Assembly: GCA_016630955.3 (NCBI GenBank)
Contig: CM049985.1
Coordinates: forward strand, 3,342,487 to 3,406,486
Length of the DNA stretch: 64,000 nt
Reading direction: 5' to 3'
Source: Didymella arachidicola
Taxonomy: Eukaryota > Ascomycota > Dothideomycetes > Pleosporales > Didymellaceae
The notes under the pieces are model-generated. The model searched no databases. It worked only from the letters and a program-made list of their open reading frames with translations, and had not been told where the DNA came from. Shown here one piece after another: positions 10,294-20,711 of this stretch (positions are counted from its first letter, which is position 1; the number at the start of each line of letters is the position of its first letter). The translations under genes and the position numbers were made by a program.

Positions 10294-11304
10294 TAGTAAG
10301 TAGACTAGCTAGGTAAGTAGACTACTCTAATAAACTAATTAGCCTACTAACCTTTAAATACTAATAGATTAATATAAGTATATAGTAAGTAGCGCGGCTA
10401 GGTAAGTAGTATACTCTAATAAGCTATTAGGCCTATAGACCTTTAAACCTTAATAGATTAACTACTAGAACTTAAATTACTTCTAAAAGAAGATAAAGTT
10501 AAGCTTATAATCTAGGTAATTAAAGAATTATAAAAGCTAAGTATATAATATACTACTATAGTTTATAAGGTCTCTAAAACTACTTTATACTACTAATACG
10601 CTAGAATATAGTTAATATATAATATATAGCCTAGATTATTAGTACTTAATAAGATAGAAGAAAGATTAACATATATATATAATAAGTAAGATAGTTAATA
10701 AGTAGAACACCTAGATTTACTAGGGAAAATTAATAATCTAAAGCTTAATAACTCTAGCTTTATTAGATAGAACTTTCTAAAATTTTAGTATATATATCCT
10801 ATATATATAAGGTTAAATATATTAGAAGAAATAAGCTCTAGCTATACTACTTCTTAAGATATAAAAAAGTAGGTCTAAATAATCCCTATAATTTACTTAT
10901 TCTCTAATAACTTTTCTTCTATTCTAGCTAGACCTTTTTTATTTTAGAAATAGCTTTTTTAGGTACTTGCAGCACTATTATAGAAGTTTTAGAATTTATT
11001 ATAGAGTATAGCAAGAGTTATTAAGCTGCAAAAAATATTATTTAACTAGTAAATCTTAGTGTCCTACTTATTAACTATCCTACTTATTATATATATATAT
11101 TACTACCTTTTTCTAAAAAGGCCTAATAGAACTCTAGAATACCTACTAATACTAATAAGATAGAGGCTTTATTAATATTATTTTTTAATTATATTTAAAG
11201 GTACTAAGAATTATTACTAACTCTAATAGTAGAAATTATTAATTAGCTATAAAGAGGTACTATAATACTACTATATAGATAGATATTATTAGTAGCTTAA
11301 GTAC
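10294..11304. mobile_element. TA-saturated RIP relic, transposon-derived
   Basis: About 1 kb extremely rich in TA with no usable ORF. Shredded translations recall an HTH-type transposase N-terminus (near 10500-10600) and helical C-terminal sequence (near 10900-11050), but no family can be assigned. It is the target of the flanking B (ends 10291) and A (starts 11307) copies. Confidence 0.5.
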
Positions 11305-11306
11305 TA

Positions 11307-13171
11307 ACGTACATCACGGGCGAGCGGCGCACATGGGCGAGCGGCGCACTTTTGCCAAGACCCCACCAAAAACACCTACATTATGGCCCAGAACACCACA
11401 AATTAGCCCTGCATAAGGCAAAACAAGCTGTAATATTACTTAGGGACCTCTTCTGCTCTATTATTGCACGTTCGTGCGTTGTGCCCACCCTCTCCGCACC
11501 GTCCACAGCGTCGTTGGGATGGTTCACCTCCTTCAGCACGCACCTGCGTCTTCCTCTTCTTTCCATCACTACGCGCGCTAAACTCTAATAGAGTAGTCCG
11601 CCGCTGGCCCTCTTTAACCGTGAGGCTCCCCTCTGTCTGGATATGCCTTCTTTTGCGCGATCTACGTTCTGTAGCAGCTGCTAGAGCTGCGTGAAGCGCA
11701 GCGTTCTCCCGTTGTGCCAAAGCCAGCTTGTGCGCAACAATTGCTGCCCCCTTTGAGACCTTCTCAAACGCTTCAACCATAGAGGTTGGTGAGCTGTCTA
11801 TATGCCTCTGAATCCTCTTCTTCACAAGCGTTGATTGGGACCCGAATTCTAGGGTATTGCTTGGGGTTTGCGACTGCCAGAGCGGGCTGTTTTGGGGGAG
11901 TGGTGGCGATGGGGTGCGCAGCCTCATATTCAGGGTTGATATAACGCGATCTGGGTCAAATGGAGCCAATCCGGCCCCTCGGAACCCTCCCTGGATGTTG
12001 CTGGAGGTTATAGCTTTGTTATAAGCTGCTATAAAGCATAGGAGGAACTCCTGCTTTGTGATGTGGTTAATCCGGTTGTGTATAAGCTGATTGACCTCAT
12101 CCCCGTACGCCTTCTTTAGAGGGCCAAAACAAGCCACATCAAGTGGCTGAAGGAGGTGCGATGAGTGCGGAGGCATGCATAGGATCATAATCTTCTGATC
12201 CTTGCAGTATTGCGCGAATTCTGCAGTGTTATGGCTCCCATGACCATCAATAATCAGCAACCGGTGGCTGCCAACAGTACGCGCCTTTGTATGCCTGTTA
12301 AAGTGCTTCAACCAGTCAAAACCAAGCTCGTTAGTAGTCCAGCCGTTCTCAGAGACAGCAACAGTCCAATCCTGGGGCAGGTCATCATCTTTGTACCAGT
12401 TAGACTGGTGGCGGCGGGCTTTGAAGATGATGTAGGGCGGGATTGCCCACCCTGTGGCATTAATGCCCTGGATGACCGTTACCCACTCGCGATTGCCTAG
12501 CTGGACTGCTTTTGCCCGTCCACGGGTCTCTGAAGCTGTAACGACTGCTCCAGAGCTTATCTGGCCCATCATGAAGCCTGTCTCGTCGAAGTTGTACGTG
12601 TCGTTGTCCTGGATGCCATACTTGGCTTTAGTGTTAGCTACAAGGTTGAACTAGCCCTGTATAACCTCAGGATCCTCACAGAGGGCTCTCTTGTAGTCGT
12701 ACTTGCGATTGAAGACCACTTTAAGCTCCTCCTAACGCGAAACGAACGTGCTGGCCCAGTTTGAGCCAACAGGGGCCAAACCGCGCTCTTTCCGCAGAGA
12801 ATTGGCGATATCAGTCACATCTGCAAGCCGGGGAGGCCTTCCTTGCTTAGACAGCTCAAGTATATGCGTAACAATCACCTCCTCCTCAGTATTGGTCAGA
12901 TTTCGTGAGTTGGCCATAGTATCAACGCGTGAAGGTCGTCCGGCGCGTCTTGCGCGTAGTGTTGTTTCAGGGGCGCTGAAGATAGCTGCAGCGCGTCAAA
13001 CAGAGAGATTAGGGTCTTGTTTAAGAGCTTGGATTGCAAGCTGTATCTGAGCTTCTTTTAACGCGTCTGTCTGTTGTTTTTGTGGAGGCATTAGTAGAGG
13101 TTGGTGTTTTGGTAGGGTCTTGGCAAAAGTGCGCCGCTCGCCCATGTGCGCCGCTCGCCCGTGATGTACGT
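11307..13171 (-). mobile_element. family A pogo-like transposon, full length with mutated transposase (1865 bp)
   Basis: Perfect family A TIRs (ACGTACATCACGGGCGAGC... with two GGGCGAGCGGCGCAC iterons 17 bp apart) and TA duplications at 11305-11306 and 13172-13173. Length equals that of the intact copy at 20712-22576. Confidence 0.95.
11436..13091 (-). pseudogene. family A transposase with three premature stops
   Basis: Colinear with the intact 551-residue transposase. Three nonsense changes are visible on the coding strand: CGA to TGA near 13000 (N-terminal HTH), CAG to TAG near 12735, and TGG to TAG near 12648. All are C-to-T or G-to-A transitions, typical of RIP or cytosine deamination. 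The C-terminal 378 residues (11436-12572), with all catalytic Asp and the CCHC knuckle, remain open. One substitution relative to the intact copy is P to L in VQLGNREW. Such a copy could still be mobilised in trans because its TIRs are intact. Confidence 0.93.
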
Positions 13172-13173
13172 TA

Positions 13174-13938
13174 AGACTAAACCGTCTTTACTATTACAAA
13201 TAGAGTTTTCCTGTAGATTAGAATATTTTTGTTACTTGCTTTGTTTAACTCGGAGGAGGTGTCCCCGAAAGTAACTGCTTAGACAACATCAATCTGCATG
13301 CGGGGATGCTGGGACTCTACGATCCCATCGACCCGAAAAATTAGAGAGACAAATCATTTCCGTCTGTATTGGTGATGATTTGCGCAGTCCTTAGCAGGGT
13401 TACGCAAATCTTTTTAGGTCGTGCGTCGTTTCCCCTTGCAAACGTTGACCTCGTGCCTCATTCGCCCGAGCACCCCACTGTATGCCTTTCTAGAGACTTG
13501 AGATCAACGTATAGTCGTTGCGGCGGGGGAGAAGTCATCGTCACAAGTATTCAATGTTGCCTCAGCCTGCGGCCTCGGTAGACTTCGTCCATCGGTACTA
13601 GAAGCTTCTTGTCGGCCTCCGGCAATTCAATGTCATCGAGTTACTATGTTCTACAGATGAATACAAAAGCCTAGCACGCAAACAGGATTAGCAGAGCTGT
13701 CACATGACTGGAATCAGAATCGGGTGGCTCTGTGTGTACCTATGGTAGCAAGTCGGGAGCGAACGAAGGACCCGAAGATCTGTTCAGTTCTATCTGCTTT
13801 TCTCTACGAAATTAGCGAGATTGCTCGCTTACTCGCATTGAACTGGATACCACCTTGCGCATAACCTGCAGGCAATCGGATAGTGGATAAGTGGTCAGCT
13901 CTCATATCCGTGCTAGCCTGTTCACTGCCATAAGCCTC
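13174..13938. other. intergenic, no gene seen
   Basis: Ordinary base composition, no long ORF with domain content; holds the 3' flank of the GH43 gene. Confidence 0.6.
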
Positions 13939-15820
13939 TCACATTAGCAAGGCAAGGGCTACGACCGCCGAAATAAGAGTTGGGGTCATGGACACTTGGC
14001 TCGCATCCCCGCTGTAATCAGTCGGCACGGTCATTTGGCTCGGTGTGGCCGATGCGTTACCTGCCCTAGCTGGTTCCAGCGGGTACACCACGATCCTGTC
14101 CACATCTGCGGCCTTTGTGCCATTCCCGTTTGGCGATCCACCTAGCGTGATATTATTCAGCCCCTGCGTCAGATTCAATGCCAACGGCGAAGCCATAAGA
14201 ATCCCTTTGTTCGTATCCTTCATGGACAATTGACGGCGAGTAGATGGATCGCTGTTCACTTCTACCCAACCGTAACGGCGTAGAATCCAGATCCCACCGA
14301 TGCGGTCTGGAGAGCCGTAGGGGGCATCGCCAAAGCCCATGTCGTCAGTGTCTATCTGTGTTAGTTATCGAGGACGTGAAAGACGAAAGCGAGGAGTTTC
14401 ACTCTGGTAGTAGAAAGACACCCATTGTTCGCCGCCATCGCCGTAGACTTCGAAGGTAATGGTACTGTCGTTTCCGCTGATGTTGGTTGCCATGGTGCCA
14501 TTGCTGGCGAATGGCTGAATTGTCTTAGTGAGTACCTTAGATTTTTCGTGTCGTGTACTTACAGCCTCCTGGTGATAAGCTTCTCCGCTGAGGGTTGCAT
14601 CTATGCTGTAATAGGTTATGCCTTCGACGGCTGTCCACTGTCCAGATAACCTGTTGCGTTTAGCAAGACACCGTTGTCTGTCATTGGCGGAAGAACTGAC
14701 ACATCAAGATCGTACACATCGATCCACTCGATCTTCAGAGACTTCTTCTCCTCATCGATGAGCAGTGGTAGCCATACATACGTAGCTTCCCAGTTGGCGT
14801 TTAGGTCCCACTAGGCAGGAGTCAGTATCGAGTGTCCAAGGATGCAGTACAACTCACTCGATCGCCCAGATACAGATGTGTGGTTTGCTTGGATCCTTTG
14901 ATGGTCAAAGTATTGCCAGACTGCGAGTTCAATCCTCGAGTGTTGAGGGGGTTGATAATCCACGGCTGGGACCAAGGTCCTTCAAGCATTTCAGCATGGT
15001 ATGCCACAACGTCTAAATTATGTTAGCTATTGGTTTCACAAGACACAAGCAGAATCATATAAACATACTGTTCGGCCTGTATCCAGTCTTGTGGCTCATA
15101 ATCGCAAAGTAGCCGACATCAGTCTTGACGATACTCGGTGCCTCAAGGTCGGTCTTGTCCCATCGAAAGATGACCTCCTCCAGCTGCGTCACATCTTCGT
15201 TGAACGACGTCAGATACACGTCGCGGCCCTCACGTGTGTCCCCATTGGAATAGAGCGAGTACGACCTCTTGGTGTCAGGGTCGGTGAACAGGCCGAAGTC
15301 TTGCGACCAGTTGCCTAGCGGACTGTACGCATTAACGTAAGTATATGGGCCAGAGTAATTGTCGGCAACGGCGTGGCCCTGAAGTAGCCAGTTGTAAGCT
15401 CGATTGGGGGCATCAGCGTGCCACCACATCTGTCTGCATATGAGATCGAATGCGCCAGCGATCAAGAGGTTGACTGACGTTGTACTTTCCAGTGCTTTCG
15501 GCATATGCGACCTTTGGGCGCTGGATCACCATGGATGGATCAATGCGTGGGTGCCCCTTGATGGGTGCAAGTGCAAGGCCGTGGTCCTCCCACTTGGCGA
15601 GGTCTTTAGAGCTGTACGCTCGCACACCGCCGCCCTCAGTTTGACCTTTGACTTTGTATTCACCAAACAACCAAAAAGTGGCAGTCGTTGGATCATAGTT
15701 GACGCCTCCGGCATGAGCATTGACAAGGTTTCCGTTAGTGTCGCGCCATTGTGCTCCTGGCACAATGTACGCCGCTGTTGCTAGCGACGCAAGATAACTG
15801 AGAGACAGAAGGCTACGCAT
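13939..15820 (-). CDS. GH43 exo-beta-1,3-galactanase-like secreted glycosidase with C-terminal CBM35-like module
   Basis: Likely removes galactose from the beta-1,3-galactan backbone of arabinogalactan. Start MRSLLSL gives a clear signal peptide (residues 1-19). The N-terminal half has GH43 features: NAHAGGVNYD, WLFGEYKV, YSSKDLAKWEDHG and RPKVAY. The C-terminal half (IGGIWILRR...ITLGG...ADVDRIVVYP) resembles the CBM35-like module of Gal43 enzymes. The last residues form a hydrophobic tail (ISAVVALALLM), possibly a GPI signal. Proposed exons (plus coordinates): 15820-15486, 15433-15069, 15012-14858, 14810-14651, 14600-14563, 14523-14403, 14351-13939. Phases agree and give 528 residues. Junctions near 14650 and 14404 are the least certain. 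Transcribed divergently from the GH28 gene. Confidence 0.85.
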
Positions 15821-16564
15821 TGTGGCCAACCAAAGGAAGCCTTTGCAGGTTCAAATGTACTATTTATCAAACTGCTGTCAGCGCTCCCAATGCACCAACT
15901 CTGGTATGATCTTTGCAGGGGCTGTTTGTTGTTGTATAGCCATGGCGATCTTGTTCGGCGCTCGTTCACCCGGTACTCACAAGGGTGCACATATACGACC
16001 AATCATAGCGCATTGTTTGTGCTGCCAAGTTGCAAGGTCATGGGGCCGAGCCGAATGACGATCAACGAGGCTTCGTGTCGGGCTTTGCATCGGGCTTTGA
16101 CAGCCTCTACCAACAGCTTCCTTTCGTCCTTCTCCGCAAAAACTTATTTAGATTGTGCGGGGATGCACCACGTGGGTATGTGAGAGCTAGCTGGTGGGTG
16201 CATCTTAGTGGTGGAAGCAATCTCAACTTCGTGCGCTGCCATAGCGACTCGCTCCGTCATCATGCGAATTTCCATGCGTTCTGTAGGCGCCAAGATCTTG
16301 AGTACGACGTCGATGCAGTAATTTGAGCTCAGCCACGGTTAGGTCCGGGTGAACGACCAAAAATCAATCGTGAATGACAGCGATGCATCGCCGTTGTACA
16401 GCAGAGCGGCCTTTGACCACATGAAGAATCCTGACTCCATGGAAACCTCCATGTCTCCGAATTTGAGCACGTGTTTTTCGAGGCATTACTACATATAAAG
16501 CCGGCAAAGCAATGCGATGGTCGAGCATCACCGCAGTGTCAAGAATCATCAGCATTACGTCAGA
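15821..16564. promoter_or_regulatory. shared divergent promoter region of the GH43 and GH28 genes
   Basis: 744 bp between the two ATGs. A TATAAA lies at 16494-16499, 66-71 bp before the GH28 ATG. On the minus strand an ATAAATA lies at about 15861-15867, 41-47 bp before the GH43 ATG. A shared region would allow co-induction by plant cell-wall sugars (inference). Confidence 0.5.
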
Positions 16565-17932
16565 ATGGCACTGCCCAACACACTGTTCACTGTCGTACTT
16601 TTGTTAGTATGCCTCACCCTATGCGTGGACGCCTTTGACGGACACGCGCTTGCTGCTTTTCTCCGCAGACGCAGTACTTCCAAACGTTGCGTTGTGCCTG
16701 CTCATCAAAATGGCACAGACGACTCGCCTGCCATCCTCGCTGCTTTCAAAGAATGCCAGCAAGACGCGGAGATTATCTTCCAGAACACCACCTACAATAT
16801 TGGCCGTGTCATGAAAGTTACAGACCTTGAAGATGTCAATATAGAGATTCACGGCACGCTTCTCTGGAGCAAGGACATCGACTATTGGCTCGAGAACTCA
16901 TTACCGATTGGGCCGGGCAAAGATCAGGAAAGTTACCCTCCAGCGGCATTTCAAAATCAGACAACTGCTTTCATTATTGGAGGCAAGCGACTGCATGTCG
17001 AAGGCTTTGGCTACGGCACGTTTGATGGTAACGGCCAGGTCTGGTACGACTTTGTTAAAGGCCAAAGTAACTATCCTGGTAGGCCGCACAGTATAGTTAT
17101 TACAGCGAAAGACTCCTACTTTCATGGTCTGCGCTGGGTGCAGCCGCAAATGTGGACGGTGACCATCGTCTCGTCGGAAAATGTCGTGCTGGAGGATATC
17201 TACGTAAATTCTACGTCGCACTCGAGTCAACCCGCACGCAATACTGATGGATCGAATACGCTGTTCTCAGACTCAATTGTATACCGACGATGGGAGATCG
17301 ATAACGGCGATGACTGCATTGCGATGAAAGCAAACTCAACGAACATTCTCATCGAAGACTCCGTCTTCCATGGCGGCAATGGTATCGCCATTGGAAGCAT
17401 CGGGCAATACTACGATCGTGTCGAAAAAGTTGAGAACGTTGTTGTGCGAAACTTGACGATGTACGGAAGCAAATTCGCGACGCGAATCAAAACATGGACG
17501 GGCGAGCAGAATGGGTGGCCTCCGAACGGTGGCGGCGGCGGTACAGGCTGTGAGTCACGTTTGTAGCCAGAACGTCGAATGGACCTGACCTTCTCTACAG
17601 ATGCACGAAACATCTCTTACTCGGATATCACCATAACTGAAGCCAGCAACGAATCTCCAATCGTAGTAAATCAATGTTACACTCAAGGCGGCACCAGTCA
17701 GGTTAACTGCAGCACTTCCACATTCGATATCTCGGAAGTCTCATGGAAGAACATCAAGGGCTCTGCGGAAACTCAGTACGTGGCGCGTCTGCAATGTAGC
17801 AGGAGCCAGGGAGGCTGCGATGGGTTTAGTATTGAAGATATTAAGTTTGTTAACCTAGCAGATAACGGCGCTCCTGCAACAAGGTATAAGTGCAGTAATA
17901 TAAATAAGCCAAAAGGATTTATATGTAATTAA
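16565..17932 (+). CDS. GH28 exo-polygalacturonase-like pectinase, 438 aa
   Basis: Hydrolyses terminal galacturonic acid (or a related rhamnogalacturonan bond) outside the cell. Start MALPNTLF gives a strong signal peptide; an ATG at 16517 adds 16 residues that would bury it. GH28 signatures in order: NTDG (about 236), GDDCIAMK (about 256), GGNGIAIGSIG in place of the endo-type GHGISIGS (about 280) and RIKTW (about 315). GGNG is the pattern I associate with exo-acting members. One intron, 17550-17600 (GTGAGT...CTACAG), joins in phase to give GTGYARNIS. Several N-glycosylation sequons. A transposon relic begins 4 bp after the stop codon. Confidence 0.9.
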
Positions 17933-18393
17933 TTAACGTACAACATAGGCAAGTAGACTACTTTTGCTAAGACCCTACTAAAACTACCCCTTTACACTAA
18001 TACTACTCTAATAAGCATAGTTTAACATGTTAAAAAAGCGTTAGATATAGCTTACCCTCTAAGCTCTTAAATAAGACGCGAAACTCTTAGAGTAATACGC
18101 TGCAGATATCTATAGCGTCTCTTAAAGTATACTATACTAATAACACACTAGATAACCTTTAAGCATTAATACTATAGCTAACTTACTAAATCTAACTAAT
18201 ACTAAGAAGTAGGTAATTATTATATATATACTTAAGCTAGCTAAGTAAGAATAGCCTCCCTAGCTTATAGATATAACTAATATTACTAATTCTCTATAGA
18301 AAGAGCGCGGTTTAGCCTCTATTAGCTTAAACTAGGCTAGTATATTTATTTTATAATAGAAGGAGCTTAAAGTAGTATTTAATTATAAGTATA

Positions 18394-20241
18394 ACGTGTT
18401 TCCCCACCGAGCCGCCCACCCCCACCGAGTCGCCCGCCCTCACCAAAATCGCGACTATTACAACAACTATTACTATGCCGCCACAACGCGACGCGCAATC
18501 GACCTATAACGAAGGTACACTATACCTTGCTATCCAGGCTACAAAAGCCGCTGAACCCGACAGTACTAGGCACGCGTCTAGGGCCTTTGCTGTCCCCCGA
18601 ACAACGCTAAGAGACCGACGCGCTGGAAAGCCTTCACGACGCGATACTGAGCCTAACTCGAAGAAGCTAAAAAAGCTAGAGGAGGATGTAATAGTCGCGC
18701 GTATACTTGACCTAGACGCACGAGGAATAGGCGCTACAAGGGCTATGGTGGAAGAAATGGCGAATGATCTCCTTGCTGCGCGCGGTGAAGGACCTGTTGG
18801 CAAGCACTGGGTAGACAGGTTCAGAACGCGTACCAAGGAAGTCAAGCTTCGACGCAGCCGTCCATACGATCGTCAGCGAGCCCTAAACGAAGACCCACGC
18901 GTTATAACGCCCTGGTTCGAGCTAGTAAGGACAACAAAGGAGAAGTACGGCATCCTTGCTGAAGACACACATAACTTTGATGAGTCTGGGTTCATGATGG
19001 GCATAATTAACGCTCAGATGGTCTTTACAGGCTCTGAGAAGCGAACCAATCCAAAGAAGATACAGCCAGGCAACCGTGACTGGGTCACAATCATCCAGGG
19101 CATCTGCGCTGCTGGCTGGGCTATCCCACCCTTCATTATCTTTGGTGGTAAGGTCCTTATATCAAGCTGGTACCCAGGCCTGCCTCGCGACTGGGTAATT
19201 GAGACTAGCTCTAACGGCTGGACAACAAATGAGCTTGGTCTAAAGTGGCTGAAGCACTTTGACGCGCATACAAAGGAGCGTACTGTGGGTGTGTACCGTC
19301 TACTAATTGTGGACGGCCATGAGAGCCACAGCTCTGCTGCATTTCACCAATATTGCGCAGAACACAAGATTATCACCCTGTGTATGCCCCCACACTCGTC
19401 GCACCTATTACAGCCGCTTGACGTGGGCTGTTTTGCCCCCTTGAAGCGGGCGTACTACGCTGAGATCGACAGCTGGGCAAGGTACTCTGTCACTCAAGTT
19501 AAGAAAGAGACCTTTCTACCAGCCTTTCACATTGCTTTTAACAAGGCAATTACAAAGGAAAATATCCTAGCAAGCTTTAGAGGCGCTGGTTTAGTACCTC
19601 ACGACCCAGAGCGGGTGTTATCAAAGCTTGATGTGGTGCTTCGTACACCAACACCTCCACTACCAGAGGACACCCCTTGGGAGTCCAAAACGCCAGCCAC
19701 AATAAAAGAGATGGAGGCGCAGTCTACGCTAGTTCGTGAGCGCATACAAAGGCACAGAGAGTCTCCTATCTCTCCTCTTCTGCAAGCAGTTGACTCGCTC
19801 ACAAAAGGCATGGCTGTAATAGGCCACAATTCACTATTACAAGCTAGGGAACTGGCAGGGCTTCGGAAGTCAATTGACGCCTTAACAGAGCAGCGCAGTC
19901 GCAAGAGAAAGTATATTCGGACAGAGGAGAGTCTTACAGTGGGTGACGTACAGGATTTGATAGCTGAGAAGGACGGTGGCGGCCAGGAGGCAGCAGAACC
20001 GCCAGCGAAGAGGGTGCGCAAAGAGAGGCACTGCGGGCGTTGTGGCAAGACTGGCCACAACGCGCGCACCTGCACTGCAGAAATAGTAGATTCAGTCGAT
20101 AGCGACGCTTCTAAGGATTAATTTGAGATTGATACTGTATTTATGCAGCGTTGTGGTCGAGCGTAATAATCGTGTAATAGTCGCGATTTTGGTGAGGGCG
20201 GGCGACTCGGTGGGGGTGGGCGGCTCGGTGGGGAAACACGT
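18394..20241 (+). mobile_element. family E pogo/Fot-like transposon, intact (1848 bp)
   Basis: Inverted ends ACGTGTTTCCCCACCGAG... with two CCACCGAGYCGCC iterons 18 bp apart, and TA duplications at 18392-18393 and 20242-20243. Inserted in the RIP relic, which reads on either side. GC-rich compared with its host, so it arrived after the host copy was mutated. Confidence 0.95.
18475..20121 (+). CDS. family E pogo-like transposase, 548 aa
   Basis: Same architecture as families A and B but clearly divergent in sequence. HTH (residues 1-50, TTLRDRRAGKPSRR); CENP-B-type HTH (about 55-135); DDE core with NFDESGF (about 163), LLIVDGHESH (about 280) and HLLQPLDVGCF (about 318); basic NLS-like RSRKRKY (about 476); CCHC knuckle CGRCGKTGHNARTC near the C-terminus, then a 13-residue acidic tail. 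ATG at 18475 is 81 bp inside the left end, after the TIR. No stops or frameshifts; presumably active. Confidence 0.95.
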   Translation: MPPQRDAQSTYNEGTLYLAIQATKAAEPDSTRHASRAFAVPRTTLRDRRAGKPSRRDTEPNSKKLKKLEEDVIVARILDLDARGIGATRAMVEEMANDLLAARGEGPVGKHWVDRFRTRTKEVKLRRSRPYDRQRALNEDPRVITPWFELVRTTKEKYGILAEDTHNFDESGFMMGIINAQMVFTGSEKRTNPKKIQPGNRDWVTIIQGICAAGWAIPPFIIFGGKVLISSWYPGLPRDWVIETSSNGWTTNELGLKWLKHFDAHTKERTVGVYRLLIVDGHESHSSAAFHQYCAEHKIITLCMPPHSSHLLQPLDVGCFAPLKRAYYAEIDSWARYSVTQVKKETFLPAFHIAFNKAITKENILASFRGAGLVPHDPERVLSKLDVVLRTPTPPLPEDTPWESKTPATIKEMEAQSTLVRERIQRHRESPISPLLQAVDSLTKGMAVIGHNSLLQARELAGLRKSIDALTEQRSRKRKYIRTEESLTVGDVQDLIAEKDGGGQEAAEPPAKRVRKERHCGRCGKTGHNARTCTAEIVDSVDSDASKD

Positions 20242-20711
20242 TAACTATAAGAGAGCTCTCTATAAAGATTCTAAGGTTATATAAGGCTAGTTTAACCTTA
20301 TAGCTAATATTAAAGCTAAGTATAGTATCTAGAATAATAATATATATAACTTTAATAAGATAGGCTTTATAATAGGCTAGATAAGTAGTAGAAAAGTTAT
20401 TATAGCTTTAGAAAACTATAAATAGGTAAAGGTAGTCTAGCTAGGTAATTATAAGTAGGTAATAGTTATCTAAAGTATTAATACTATAAAGTAGGCTATT
20501 CTACTCTATATTATCTTTAAAGCCTACTACTACTAGTTTAACTAGTATAAAAATAATAACCTACTTTAAGATTAGACTACTACTATTTCTAAAAATAGCT
20601 AGACTACTAATAAGCTTAGTTTTAACTAGTTAAAATACTTTAATAGGTATATAAAAATATATACTATTAGTACCTACTAACTACTAGTTATTAATAGCTA
20701 TAAATGCTATA

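Noticed and set aside
13369..13581. 70-codon ORF in the region before GH43
   Set aside because: No domain, no sequence character of a gene, no splice context.
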